The notes under the pieces are model-generated. The model made no database searches, was not told the DNA's origin, and saw only the letters and a program-made list of their open reading frames with translations. The translations under genes were made by a program, and so were the position numbers. 42,381 bases of DNA from Clostridia bacterium (GTDB lineage Bacteria; Bacillota; Clostridia; Oscillospirales; CAG-272): assembly GCA_017454465.1 (NCBI GenBank), contig JAFTCY010000090.1, positions 1 through 42,381 of the forward strand. The letters run 5' to 3'. Shown here in pieces: positions 18,501 to 26,410 of the stretch. Numbering within the stretch: the stretch's first letter is position 1; each line of letters opens with the position of its first letter.

Positions 18501-19107
18501 AAGTATCGAGAAGCCGCGTTTCCTCTCAGGAGAGTCAGGCAGTGCGCTGGCCAGCGACATAGGGACCGCAACCCATCTGTTTTTCCAGTTCGCTGATTTC
18601 AGAAGATTGCTGGAGGCCGGCGCCGAAGAGGAAATCGCCAGGCTGATCCGGGAAAGATACATCTCAGAGAAAGACGCGGAACTAATAGACAAAGACCAGA
18701 TAAGGGAATTTGCAAAAACAGAACTTATCGGTAAGATAATAAGGTCGCGGTTCGTAAAAAGGGAATTCCGTTTTCTTGTTAAGATGGACGCATCCGGCCT
18801 GACGGAAAACAGTGATCTTGCGGCAAAGCTGGAGCAGGAGGGGACAAAACTGCTGACAAAAGGAGCGGTCGACTGCCTTTTCAGGGATCCTGATACGGAT
18901 GAGCTTGTGGTTATCGACTATAAGACAGACAGATTCGGAAAAGAAGATCTTGAAAAGGCGGAAGGGATCCTGAGGGAACGTCACGGTTCACAGCTGAGAT
19001 ATTATGCTGCGATCTGTTCTGACATTTTCCTCGAAAGAGTTCAAAAAGCTTATGTATACTCAACTTTTTTGCATGCTTTGGTCCCGATTCCGCTTGGTGG
19101 TATCTGA
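15502..19107 (+). CDS. addA: ATP-dependent helicase/nuclease subunit AddA
   Basis: This 1201-residue protein is AddA, the UvrD/RecB-type motor of AddAB. Visible helicase motifs are Walker A AAGSGKT (K29), motif Ia VTFTRAAAAELK, Walker B FIDEYQDT (D405, E406), motif III GDIKQAIYRFRGADP, motif V DTIHSSKGLEYPIVFL and motif VI LLYVALTRAREKL. The C-terminal nuclease domain carries VIDYKTDRFG with D1139-Y1140-K1141. Length is typical. It overlaps addB by 4 bases; no other gene shares the operon, and a stem-loop follows the stop. Confidence 0.95.
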   Translation: MSGFTASQEQAVFWKGGNLLLSAAAGSGKTYTLIARIVELIKSGEADMNEILVVTFTRAAAAELKVRISTALAEEAKKPENREVLSRISTAMSQVPSADISTIHSFLYRNLRQYFPQAGFPSDATLREEGEIAPIRAEIMKELVDELYSGSEQGCSGGSEGFIRLSDALGRTGDEQSIDRWLLETSIALASHGRGRAELSEYAEILDDIARGRDIMETAFGKVITGDLERISEYYLGALTKCLDDMKGDENTLKKYGPEAENIIGYVRDVISCLKRKPGYDELKETVNSFVKGRITGSRKTDASERFMDFRKDFEDDLKSLKKRYFAFDLSTEAENASRTADLLRTASDVITEYRSRFESRKKGLSVVEYSDLETISYDLLVDGNGEPTAVAREIGGKYKYIFIDEYQDTNRIQDSIFRAVSSEAKRFMVGDIKQAIYRFRGADPSIFAEYRTEWKTIKDGFGESEKFSIDGGRSVFMSENFRCDEPIIEFANCVSSSVFPYGKINYVDEDRLVFAKDTKKTDMAKVEVCIVDTSSSDPEDGADDPEAEYVAERIAGMLGRYRDSGERRIQPGDIAILLRSGKKDGLAFRRALEKRAVPVSLKTGSPLSASPAVMLILCILNFIDNPLRDIYVSGALRSPVFGFSLGEIAEIRRKYASKPLYPALLDHAEKGDDELAEKCRFVAGWISRHRTITMGMRIDRYLEFLIDDVNLFSIKGVRGNGMERDAVNRFCAKAAEFSSSASAVFGSGDISGFLSSATGWLDDPEAGTGGQDTGNSVLIDTIHSSKGLEYPIVFLAKCGKKFNDQDTKRNAVFDPGLGLGIMLPDERGLVRCNTLVRSVISEKIGEELTCEEMRLLYVALTRAREKLVVTAGSKKPEKLLSDAEKQAVFSGEYPVVNAGGYINWVLYALNLSKPRQTEVKVIRACGTAEITGISDGDSFDDSEVSEEELIANLEFEYPFEYLKGIPSSLTISKLYPSILDESGEEEKSSLDRKRTFNLKSIEKPRFLSGESGSALASDIGTATHLFFQFADFRRLLEAGAEEEIARLIRERYISEKDAELIDKDQIREFAKTELIGKIIRSRFVKREFRFLVKMDASGLTENSDLAAKLEQEGTKLLTKGAVDCLFRDPDTDELVVIDYKTDRFGKEDLEKAEGILRERHGSQLRYYAAICSDIFLERVQKAYVYSTFLHALVPIPLGGI

Positions 19108-19121
19108 ACCGACGACATATT

Positions 19122-19161
19122 AGGGCAGGTAATCCCGGGCGGTTATCTGCCCTCATGTTTT
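19122..19161 (+). terminator. Probable terminator after addA
   Basis: AGGGCAGGTAA at 19122-19132 pairs with TTATCTGCCCT at 19143-19153 (11 pairs, one G-U); the T-stretch is weak (CATGTTTT). The -35 box of the next promoter starts 10 bases later. Confidence 0.55.
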
Positions 19162-19170
19162 GATGAAATA

Positions 19171-19199
19171 TTGCAATGCCTCATCTATTTGTGTATAAT
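19171..19199 (+). promoter_or_regulatory. Promoter of the yybS-gdpP-rplI-dnaB operon
   Basis: TTGCAA at 19171-19176 and TATAAT at 19194-19199 with a 17-base spacer; the start would be near 19206. Confidence 0.75.
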
Positions 19200-19228
19200 A
19201 CAAATTGGCGAATTGTAAGGAGTACTGT

Positions 19229-19339
19229 ATGGAGGTTCGGCATGGACAGCAGAAGCAACGGGGCGATCAGGTCAGGGACAGGTTCCGGAATTGTAGTTAC
19301 CTGTATCATCGTGATTGTGGCAGTTTTCGCTTCATCTAA
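19229..19339 (+). CDS. Possible 36-residue leader peptide overlapping yybS
   Basis: An ATG at 19229 with TAAGGAG 6 bases upstream opens a 36-codon frame (ends TAA 19337-19339) that overlaps the first third of yybS in another frame. Its Shine-Dalgarno is at least as good as that of yybS, and it is the first start on the predicted transcript. The peptide is basic (four CGG/AGG arginines early) and resembles nothing I know. It may be chance; if translated it would compete with or couple to the yybS start at 19242. Confidence 0.2.
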   Translation: MEVRHGQQKQRGDQVRDRFRNCSYLYHRDCGSFRFI

Positions 19340-20273
19340 GCTTTTCCAGCTGTCTTCACATACTGAGATAGTCACTGTTCTCCGTTTGCTGGCTGCTTTT
19401 ACGGGTGTTTTCCTGCTGGCTCCGGTCTGGGCAATGCTTTGCCATACGTGGCTTTGCGGAAAGAGGATACCATGTGTCGGATGTGCGATTTTAGGTATCC
19501 TGACATCGCTGATACCTTCACCGAGTCTCTCTCTCGCGATCTATACTTTTGCGGCTGTTTCTGTGCCCACGGCCGCATACATACTGTTCCTGAGCCTCAG
19601 AACTACAAGATTCAAGAGGCAGTTCGCGATATCGGCGGCTGCCGGGGCAGTTGTTGCAGGCGGGTTGATATGGCTCCTGGTCTCGGGATACGGCAGTATA
19701 GGAAATTTTGTCGAACTGATGACTGCGAGAATAGAATCCTTCATGAATCAGTATGTAGTAGGGTACCTCAGCATGTTCAACATCGGGCTTTCTGAGACTT
19801 TTTCTCCGGATCTTACCCGACTTATCATGATGAGAGTCCCTGAATATGTCATTTACACAGCCGCTTTTCTGGGATGGATCACTGAACTGTCCCTTGAGAT
19901 CATCTCAAGAAAAACAAAAAAACAGGTCATACATGACGAGGAGGTCAAGCCGACTTCGATTCCTGTAAGCTTTGCGTTTTACCATGCTGCAACATTTCTT
20001 TTGAGAATAATCATGACTATGAGCACAGGAGTAGGGCTTGCGGTGGCGCTTGCCTTGTCTGCAGTTTCGGTCATGCCCTTTGCAGTCCTGGGAAAGAGAG
20101 TGCTTATAAAAAGGCTGAAAGAAGGCCCCAGGACGATGGTGATAGTCGGACTGGTGATGATAACGTTTCTGCTTGGACTTGTATATCTTGTTCTCGCAGT
20201 GTCTCTTGTCGGAGCTGTTTGGAGGATCAGATATTACCTTGCGTTTGAGCGCAGACCAAGACAGGACAGCTGA
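19242..20273 (+). CDS. YybS-like DUF2232 membrane protein
   Basis: This 343-residue protein has about eight hydrophobic helices and occupies the place of yybS in the conserved Firmicutes order yybS-gdpP-rplI-dnaB. DUF2232/YybS proteins are integral membrane proteins of unproven role; some resemble the S component fold of vitamin transporters. The late cluster of helices with GWITELSLEI and FYHAATFLLRI fits. I identify it by size, topology and position more than by residues. The start at 19242 has GGAGG 6 bases upstream; an in-frame ATG at 19176 lies inside the promoter and is unlikely. Confidence 0.7.
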   Translation: MDSRSNGAIRSGTGSGIVVTCIIVIVAVFASSKLFQLSSHTEIVTVLRLLAAFTGVFLLAPVWAMLCHTWLCGKRIPCVGCAILGILTSLIPSPSLSLAIYTFAAVSVPTAAYILFLSLRTTRFKRQFAISAAAGAVVAGGLIWLLVSGYGSIGNFVELMTARIESFMNQYVVGYLSMFNIGLSETFSPDLTRLIMMRVPEYVIYTAAFLGWITELSLEIISRKTKKQVIHDEEVKPTSIPVSFAFYHAATFLLRIIMTMSTGVGLAVALALSAVSVMPFAVLGKRVLIKRLKEGPRTMVIVGLVMITFLLGLVYLVLAVSLVGAVWRIRYYLAFERRPRQDS

Positions 20274-20302
20274 CAAATAGATTTTCGAAAGGTTGATGCC
20301 AT

Positions 20303-22339
20303 ATGGCGAAAAACAGAAAAAACGAAAACGGAAGACTCAGCATTAAACGAGTCACGCTTATATTCTGCGCGGTCAGTGCTGTTTTCTGCATTGGTCTTTT
20401 TGCCCTGATAGCAAAATTCTGGCAGCCCGGGATGGTGATCTCGACCGCTGTGTGTGTTGCGGCTTTTGCACTTCTTTGCGGTCTGGCATGGTTCATTTTC
20501 GAACGCAAAAACCGGGGAACGACACTTGACGACGGACTGGCTTCCGTAATAGGAAGAATAATGTTTGACGCTGTCGTGAAGACGAATACCCCCGTATTCA
20601 TCTGCGACTCGGAGGAGACCGTCATCTGGTATAACAATGCCACCGAGGAGGTCTGCGGAAAATCGGGCAAGATCTACGGGAAAAAAGCTTCTGAGCTTGT
20701 GGGGAAAGATCTGTCCGAGATACGGTCTGACAGAAGCAGAAGAGGCGCAAAGCTTACCTTCGGAGGAAGGGTGTTCTATGCGTCATACGACCATATAAAC
20801 ACCGACGCCGATGATTTCACTCTGATAACCACCACAGATGCCACCGATGAAGAGGCTCTGATTAAGAAAATGGCCGACGACGAGCCTGTCGTAAGCTATA
20901 TAGTCATCGATAACTTCATGGAGATGATGCAGTACGACAGCGAAATATACCGTCCGGTGACATCCAGGATAGACGAGATCCTGAGAGACTGGACTGATGA
21001 GGTGGGCGGCATACTGAAGGAATATGAAAGAGACAAATACCTGTTCATCGCAGATACAAAGACCCTGAACAACATAATCCAAAACAAGTTCGATATTCTT
21101 GACAGAGTCAGGGAGATAAAGGTTGCAGAGTCAAATATTCCCATGACGATCTCCATGGGAGTGTCCGCGATAAAAGGAAGCTTCGAAGATAAGGAAAAAG
21201 CCGCGAGGGCGGCCCTTGATATGGCTCTTCAGAGAGGCGGGGACCAGGCGGCTGTCAAAAACGACGAGTCCATAGATTTTTACGGCGGTGTGACCAAGAC
21301 CGTTCAGAAGAGGACCAATGTTAAGGCGAGAGTTGTAGCCGGAGAACTGGTATCGCTTATAAAAAAAGCCTCTAACGTCATTGTAATGGGTCACAAATAT
21401 GCAGATTTTGACGCTTTCGGGGCATGCATAGGGCTTGCAAGGATAGCAATGCACTGCGGATCCCGTGTTAATGTCGTGGTAGACGAGTCGAATCGTTCGC
21501 TGATCGATTCAAGGGAAATAATAGACGGCGAGGAAGACTTCAGGGGAGTCTTCGTTGACAAGAGCGTGGGCCAGGATCTGTTGCAGACAGGAACCTTCGT
21601 GATTGTGACTGACCTGAACGATCTTAATATGGCGGAAGCGCCGGATATAGCTTTCAATGCCGGTACACTTGCGGTCATAGATCATCATATCAAGAAATTT
21701 GAGTTTGAAAAAGCACCGGATATAGAATACATAGACCCGTCTGCATCTTCCGCCTGTGAACTGGTATCCGAAATGCTGGAGCAGATCCTGCCCAACGACG
21801 CGCTCACATATTCAGAGGCAAACCTGATGCTTTCGGGTATAACGCTTGATACCAAGCAGTTTACGAGAAATACCGGTACCAGAACGTTTTCTGCCGCCAT
21901 GTATCTGAGAGACAGGGGGGCGGATCCTGTGGTTGTGACATCCCTATTCCGCGAGAGTTTTGATGACTACAAGAGAGAAGCGAACTTCCGCGGGAATGTT
22001 GAGATCTATCGCAGGAATTTTGCCATAACTGACGTGGGAGAGAATATCGAAACAGATGCGACCTACCGTATCATAGCTGCCAAAGCTGCGGACAATCTTC
22101 TCAAAGTTGAGGGGATACAGGCATCGTTCGCAGTGGTTAAGCTGGGTGACACAGTGCATATATCTGCAAGATCGACCGGAGCTGTAAATGTGCAGCTCAT
22201 CATGGAGTCGATGGGCGGAGGAGGTCATTTTGACGGAGCCGCCGTTCAGCTCCAGGATAAGAGCCTGGCAGAGGCTATTGGTGATCTGAAGCAGGCTATA
22301 GACACATTCCTTTCGGAAAAGAGCAACCAGATCAATTAA
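20303..22339 (+). CDS. gdpP: Cyclic-di-AMP phosphodiesterase GdpP
   Basis: This 678-residue membrane enzyme hydrolyses c-di-AMP. Order of parts: two membrane helices (18-66), a degenerate PAS domain (about 90-175), a modified GGDEF domain (about 185-325, SMGVSAIKG), the DHH domain (about 345-515) and DHHA1 (about 570-670, MGGGGHFDGAA). Metal ligands are in place: H364, D368 and D370 in MGHKYADFDA, D437, the DHH at 460-462 and D in GITLDTKQF. The usual VDTH motif reads VTDLN here, so the residue after D437-x is N439 instead of H. The operon context (rplI and dnaB downstream) is the classical one. By lowering c-di-AMP it can influence K+ transport genes such as trkA/trkH nearby. Confidence 0.93.
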   Translation: MAKNRKNENGRLSIKRVTLIFCAVSAVFCIGLFALIAKFWQPGMVISTAVCVAAFALLCGLAWFIFERKNRGTTLDDGLASVIGRIMFDAVVKTNTPVFICDSEETVIWYNNATEEVCGKSGKIYGKKASELVGKDLSEIRSDRSRRGAKLTFGGRVFYASYDHINTDADDFTLITTTDATDEEALIKKMADDEPVVSYIVIDNFMEMMQYDSEIYRPVTSRIDEILRDWTDEVGGILKEYERDKYLFIADTKTLNNIIQNKFDILDRVREIKVAESNIPMTISMGVSAIKGSFEDKEKAARAALDMALQRGGDQAAVKNDESIDFYGGVTKTVQKRTNVKARVVAGELVSLIKKASNVIVMGHKYADFDAFGACIGLARIAMHCGSRVNVVVDESNRSLIDSREIIDGEEDFRGVFVDKSVGQDLLQTGTFVIVTDLNDLNMAEAPDIAFNAGTLAVIDHHIKKFEFEKAPDIEYIDPSASSACELVSEMLEQILPNDALTYSEANLMLSGITLDTKQFTRNTGTRTFSAAMYLRDRGADPVVVTSLFRESFDDYKREANFRGNVEIYRRNFAITDVGENIETDATYRIIAAKAADNLLKVEGIQASFAVVKLGDTVHISARSTGAVNVQLIMESMGGGGHFDGAAVQLQDKSLAEAIGDLKQAIDTFLSEKSNQIN

Positions 22340-22354
22340 CAGGGGGTAATAGAG

Positions 22355-22798
22355 ATGAAAGTGGTATTGCTTCAGGACGTAAAAGGCCAGGGGAAAAAGG
22401 ATGATATAATCACGGTTTCAGACGGCTACGCGAGAAACTATCTGATACCGAAGAAACTGGCGGCCGAGGCGGATGCAAAGATCCTCAATGACATAAAGAA
22501 TAAAGAAGCGGCAAAGCAGAGAAAGATAGACCTGGAAAGGAAAGCGGCCCGTGAAACTGCCGAGAAGCTGCAGGCGGTCATTGTCAAGATCAGGATACAG
22601 CAGGGCGCTGACGGTAAGTTCTACGGTTCCGTGACAAACAAAGACATAGCTGAGGCCCTGCTTGCACAGCACGGTATCGAACTTGACAAGAGAAAGATCG
22701 TTATTAGCGAGCCGATAAAGGCATACGGAACATACACCGTGGATGCAAAGATCTATCCGGAGATCTCAGGTAAGATCAATGTCCTTATCCATGACTGA
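22355..22798 (+). CDS. rplI: 50S ribosomal protein L9
   Basis: This 147-residue protein starts with [17 protein letters not shown] and [13 protein letters not shown], the L9 N-terminal domain that binds 23S rRNA, followed by the long connecting helix (about 40-75) and the C-terminal domain (about 80-147, [16 protein letters not shown]). Length is typical. A purine-rich AGGGGG site precedes the ATG. It sits 15 bases after gdpP and 14 bases before dnaB. Confidence 0.97.
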   Translation: MKVVLLQDVKGQGKKDDIITVSDGYARNYLIPKKLAAEADAKILNDIKNKEAAKQRKIDLERKAARETAEKLQAVIVKIRIQQGADGKFYGSVTNKDIAEALLAQHGIELDKRKIVISEPIKAYGTYTVDAKIYPEISGKINVLIHD

Positions 22799-22812
22799 CA
22801 GGAAATATAAAA

Positions 22813-24150
22813 ATGGAATTTGAAGGATTAGACAGAAAACTTCCGTTTTCCCTAGAAGCTGAGCAGGCTCTCCTTGGATCGATTCTGATCGACCCGTCAT
22901 GCATGGACATAGTGGAGGGCATCGTAAGAGCCGACGATTTCTATGTTGAAGAAAACAGAGAGATCTATGCGGCGATGCATGATATGTACCAGGCGTCAAG
23001 AAACATAGATGCCGTTACACTGTTAAGGAAGCTGGAAGAGAACGGCACTTATGATTTGGCAGGCGGCAACCAGTATCTCACACAGGTTGCCAAGACCGCG
23101 CCAAATGCGATAAATGCCAAGGATTATGCAAAAATAGTATATGAGAAATCTGTACTGCGCACTCTTGCAGAAGCAGGTGAGAGCATAGCTGAGGACGCTT
23201 ATTCCGGATCGGATGACGTGGATTCGATCCTCGCAGGTGCCGAGAAGAGGATCTATGATATCTCGAATAAGCGGGCAAACAAGGGGTTCGTCCATATCAA
23301 AGACGTGCTTTTCAGTGCATATGAGGAACTTCAGCAGCGGGCGAGCGATCCCGAATCCCTTTCTGGCGCCCTTACCGGGTTTACAAGCCTTGACAACATG
23401 ATCGTCGGAATCGGTAAGACAGACCTTGTTTTGATAGGTGCCCGTCCCGGAATGGGAAAGACTTCTTTCGCCATGAATATTGCCACAGACTACGCAATGA
23501 AGACACGGAAGAAAGTCTGTGTCTTTTCGCTGGAAATGACGGCCATGGAACTGGTCAACAGGATGCTGTCCAGCGAAGCAAAGGTGGACAGTAAAAAAAT
23601 GAGAGCCGGTAATCTTGATGAGGACGACTGGATCAGGCTGGCAAAGACAGCAGAGAAGCTTGCCGAAACGGATATTCTGATCGATGACAGTACCAATACA
23701 ACCATAGCTTCGATGCTTTCAAAGCTCAGACGAGAAAAAAACATCGGCATGATCATTGTGGATTATCTTCAGATGATGCAGGGCGATCCCAACAGGAAAA
23801 GGGACAACAGAACTGTTGAGGTAGGCGATATTTCAAGAGGTCTGAAGCTGATTGCCAAGGAGATAGAGGCTCCGGTTCTGTGTTGCGCACAGCTGAACCG
23901 CGGTCCTGAGGACAGAAAAGACAACAGGCCGGCTTTGTCCGACCTCAGAGAATCGGGCTCTATGGAACAGGATGCGGACATGGTGCTTCTGCTTTACCGT
24001 TCTGAATACTATCAGAACAAAGCAGAGGGAGAGAACAGTATCGCAGAGGTCCTGATCGCAAAGAACCGGCACGGGTCGGTCGGAAAGATCGAGCTGGGCT
24101 GGGACGCGAAATGCACCAAGTTCATGAATATCGATACAAGCAGAGAATAG
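22813..24150 (+). CDS. dnaB: Replicative DNA helicase DnaB (DnaC in Bacillus)
   Basis: This 445-residue protein is the hexameric replicative helicase. The N-terminal domain (about 10-110) starts with LPFSLEAEQALLGSIL; the RecA-like domain has Walker A GARPGMGKTS (K216), the H1a-like VCVFSLEMTAMELVNRML, Walker B MIIVDYLQMM and the arginine finger region AEVLIAKNRHGSVG. No intein is present. AGGAAA precedes the ATG at an acceptable distance. It closes the yybS-gdpP-rplI-dnaB block; dxs follows after 67 bases with a stem-loop between. Confidence 0.96.
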   Translation: MEFEGLDRKLPFSLEAEQALLGSILIDPSCMDIVEGIVRADDFYVEENREIYAAMHDMYQASRNIDAVTLLRKLEENGTYDLAGGNQYLTQVAKTAPNAINAKDYAKIVYEKSVLRTLAEAGESIAEDAYSGSDDVDSILAGAEKRIYDISNKRANKGFVHIKDVLFSAYEELQQRASDPESLSGALTGFTSLDNMIVGIGKTDLVLIGARPGMGKTSFAMNIATDYAMKTRKKVCVFSLEMTAMELVNRMLSSEAKVDSKKMRAGNLDEDDWIRLAKTAEKLAETDILIDDSTNTTIASMLSKLRREKNIGMIIVDYLQMMQGDPNRKRDNRTVEVGDISRGLKLIAKEIEAPVLCCAQLNRGPEDRKDNRPALSDLRESGSMEQDADMVLLLYRSEYYQNKAEGENSIAEVLIAKNRHGSVGKIELGWDAKCTKFMNIDTSRE

Positions 24151-24162
24151 GAACAACAGAAC

Positions 24163-24198
24163 GGCCCGCACAGACCATTTGGGATGAGTGTGGGCCTT
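24163..24198 (+). terminator. Stem-loop between dnaB and dxs, weak terminator or attenuator
   Basis: GGCCCGCAC at 24163-24171 pairs with GTGTGGGCC at 24188-24196 (one G-U), followed only by TT. Without a T-run it would terminate poorly, so part of the transcripts may continue into dxs. Confidence 0.4.
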
Positions 24199-24217
24199 CC
24201 GTAGCTTTGAGGTATAT

Positions 24218-26083
24218 ATGCGTGAAGTACTTAACATGGTAAATTCTCCTGAGGACTTGAAAAAACTGTCATACAGTGAACTGGAACAGCTGTCTCAGGA
24301 AATAAGGGACATGATAGTCAGCACTGTGGCGGACAACGGGGGACATCTGGCATCAAACCTTGGTGTGACTGATGTTACCATAGCAATGCACAAGGTGTTC
24401 AGCAGCCCGGACGATACACTCATTTTTGACGTGGGCCATCAGGCGTATGCCCATAAGATCATTACGGGAAGAAAAGAGCTGTTCCGGTCACTGCGCCGTA
24501 ATGGCGGAATCTCGGGTTTTACGAATAAGGCGGAAAGCGAGCACGATTTCCTGACTTCAGGGCACTGTGGATCAGCCATCTCCTGTGCCGTGGGAGCGGC
24601 TGAGGCGAACCGGATACTCGGCAGGGATAACTGGGCTGTGGCACTGGTGGGAGACGGATCATTTACCAACGGAATGGTGTACGAGGCGATCCAGCAACTT
24701 TCGGCAGATAAGCTCAGAGTCATGGTCATACTCAATGACAATGGAATGTCGATCTCGAAAAATGTCGGCGGCATGTCGAAGTACTTTTCCAGGATCAGGA
24801 CCAGCAAGAAGTATTTCGGATTCAAATACAAGACTAAAAAAGTATTTTCCAAAATACCGGTGATAGGCAGGGGCCTTACTTCGGCATCGGTCTCCCTGAA
24901 GGAGTTCATAAAGCGTGTCTCAGGGATACAGACGTGGTTTGAGATCATGGGGCTGGAGTATATAGGCCCTGTAGACGGTCACAATATCAAAAAGCTTGTT
25001 TCCGTGCTTGAGGAGGCCAAGAGCACGAACTGTCCGGTAATCGTGCATGTGAAGACTAAAAAAGGGTACGGATTTGCTCCGGCTGAGGACAATCCCGAGT
25101 CTTTCCACAGCACATCCCGTAACCTTGGGACCGACAACCAGAAGGATGATCCGGCGGTAAAAAGCTTTACGAAGCTGGTATCCAAAAGGATGGTCCGCCT
25201 GGGTGAAGAAAACGGAAACAGTGTTGCTATTACCGCTGCCATGACCGGCGGGTGCGGGCTGACGGAATTTTCAGAGAGATTTCCGGACAGGTTTTTCGAT
25301 GTGGGCATAGCCGAAGAACATGCGGTGACTTTCGCATCCGGCATGGCTATAAGGGGATCTGGAAAGGTGCTTCCTGTGGTGGTTCTATATTCTACATTCG
25401 TACAACGAACATTTGACCAGATGTGGCACGATATCGGTATACAGAATTTTTCGGGTGCCAACTCCCACGTAATACTTCTTGTAAGTCACTGTGGCCTTGT
25501 TGCCGGTGAAGGAGTGACGCATCAGGGGATATATGATGTTGCGCTCCTCTCTCTGATCAATGGGGCCGCCGTCTACTCTCCTGACACATATGAAGCATTC
25601 GAGAGATCATTTGATGACTGCACAAAAGGCAAAGGCCTTACTGTGATCAGGTATCCAAAAAATTCGGAAGCCGTCTATACACATCCCTCAATAGATTATG
25701 GTGAGTGGAAGCTTTTTAAACCAGACGGGAGGGAAAAGGAAGGAAATACAGTGGTGGTTACATACGGCAAGATAGCTGAGGAAGCGGTCGAGGCCGCATA
25801 CCGCAGCGGAGCGGAAGCTGTGGTATTGAGAAAAATCATCCCTCTCCCGGACAGCAGTGAGCTTTTTGAAAAACTCAGCCAGGCAAAAGCCGTGGCTGTG
25901 GTTGAGGAATCTGCAGAAAGAGGAGGAATAGGGGAACAGATTTCGCTGATTCTTTCAAACAGGGTCGCGGTAAGGGCCATAAGAGACACCGATGTTCCTC
26001 ACGCTGCACGAGACGAGCTCTTAAAACTGTACGGACTTGACGCGAATTCATTGGAAATCTGGATCAGATCGCTCTCTGAGTGA
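24218..26083 (+). CDS. dxs: 1-deoxy-D-xylulose-5-phosphate synthase
   Basis: This 621-residue thiamine diphosphate enzyme joins pyruvate and glyceraldehyde 3-phosphate, the first step of the MEP pathway to isoprenoids and a supplier for thiamine and pyridoxal. Seen are the substrate-end DVGHQAYAHKI, the ThDP/Mg motif GDGSFTNGMVYEAI...NDNGMSISKN, VDGHNI, and the transketolase middle domain with DVGIAEEHAVTFASGMA and HQGIYDVALL. Length is typical. The ATG at 24218 has GAGG 5 bases upstream; the frame opens at 24188 inside the stem-loop. No other MEP gene is nearby. Confidence 0.95.
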   Translation: MREVLNMVNSPEDLKKLSYSELEQLSQEIRDMIVSTVADNGGHLASNLGVTDVTIAMHKVFSSPDDTLIFDVGHQAYAHKIITGRKELFRSLRRNGGISGFTNKAESEHDFLTSGHCGSAISCAVGAAEANRILGRDNWAVALVGDGSFTNGMVYEAIQQLSADKLRVMVILNDNGMSISKNVGGMSKYFSRIRTSKKYFGFKYKTKKVFSKIPVIGRGLTSASVSLKEFIKRVSGIQTWFEIMGLEYIGPVDGHNIKKLVSVLEEAKSTNCPVIVHVKTKKGYGFAPAEDNPESFHSTSRNLGTDNQKDDPAVKSFTKLVSKRMVRLGEENGNSVAITAAMTGGCGLTEFSERFPDRFFDVGIAEEHAVTFASGMAIRGSGKVLPVVVLYSTFVQRTFDQMWHDIGIQNFSGANSHVILLVSHCGLVAGEGVTHQGIYDVALLSLINGAAVYSPDTYEAFERSFDDCTKGKGLTVIRYPKNSEAVYTHPSIDYGEWKLFKPDGREKEGNTVVVTYGKIAEEAVEAAYRSGAEAVVLRKIIPLPDSSELFEKLSQAKAVAVVEESAERGGIGEQISLILSNRVAVRAIRDTDVPHAARDELLKLYGLDANSLEIWIRSLSE

Positions 26084-26131
26084 ACCGGATCACATTCCGC
26101 AACGAATAACGTAGAGAATTCGAAAAATCCA

Positions 26132-26160
26132 TTGACAAAGTCAGAACTCTGTGCTAACAT
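26132..26160 (+). promoter_or_regulatory. Promoter of tRNA-Arg
   Basis: Perfect TTGACA at 26132-26137, 17-base spacer, TAACAT at 26155-26160; start about 11 bases before the tRNA. Confidence 0.8.
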
Positions 26161-26177
26161 AACCAAGTCCGAAGTAA

Positions 26178-26250
26178 GCGCCATTAGCTCAGTGGATAGA
26201 GTGCCCGGCTACGAACCGGTAGGCCACAGGTTCGAATCCTGTATGGCGCG
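26178..26250 (+). tRNA. tRNA-Arg (anticodon ACG)
   Basis: All cloverleaf arms are readable: acceptor GCGCCAT/ATGGCGC, D arm GCTC/GAG, anticodon loop CTACGAA with ACG, T arm ACAGG-TTCGAAT-CCTGT, discriminator G. The anticodon stem CCCGG/CCGGT has one mismatch at 27-43. CCA is not encoded (GGA follows). A34 would be deaminated to inosine to read CGU, CGC and CGA. It is a single-gene transcript with its own promoter and terminator. Confidence 0.95.
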
Positions 26251-26257
26251 GGATGGG

Positions 26258-26297
26258 AAACCTCTTTTGTTCGATACAAAGGAGGTTTTGCTTTTTT
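26258..26297 (+). terminator. Terminator of tRNA-Arg
   Basis: AAACCTC with following TTTTGT pairs with ACAAAG-GAGGTTT across a short loop; TTTTG and a run of six T follow. Confidence 0.85.
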
Positions 26298-26306
26298 CAA
26301 AGCTGT

Positions 26307-26335
26307 TTGACATTTTTTTGAATATGTGATACAAC
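26307..26335 (+). promoter_or_regulatory. Promoter of the giant activase gene
   Basis: TTGACA at 26307-26312 and TACAAC at 26330-26335, spacer 17, with TG one base before the -10 (extended form). The start would be near 26342, exactly where a stem-loop begins. Confidence 0.7.
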
Positions 26336-26341
26336 ATTTTC

Positions 26342-26373
26342 CGGTTTTACAGCAGGTATCGTAAAACCGTTTT
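26342..26373 (+). promoter_or_regulatory. Terminator-like hairpin at the 5' end of the activase leader
   Basis: CGGTTTTAC at 26342-26350 is a perfect inverted repeat with GTAAAACCG at 26361-26369, followed by TTTT. It lies between the promoter and the gene and would form at the very 5' end of the mRNA. It may attenuate transcription or protect the transcript end. It could also be a second terminator for the tRNA. Confidence 0.6.
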
Positions 26374-26410
26374 CAGAGCACAAAATTCTTTGTTGGAGGT
26401 GACTGCTGCG

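Noticed and set aside
26178..26410. Integration of a mobile element at the tRNA-Arg gene
   Set aside because: No integrase follows, and no second copy of the tRNA 3' end was noticed downstream; the flanks are a normal promoter and terminator.
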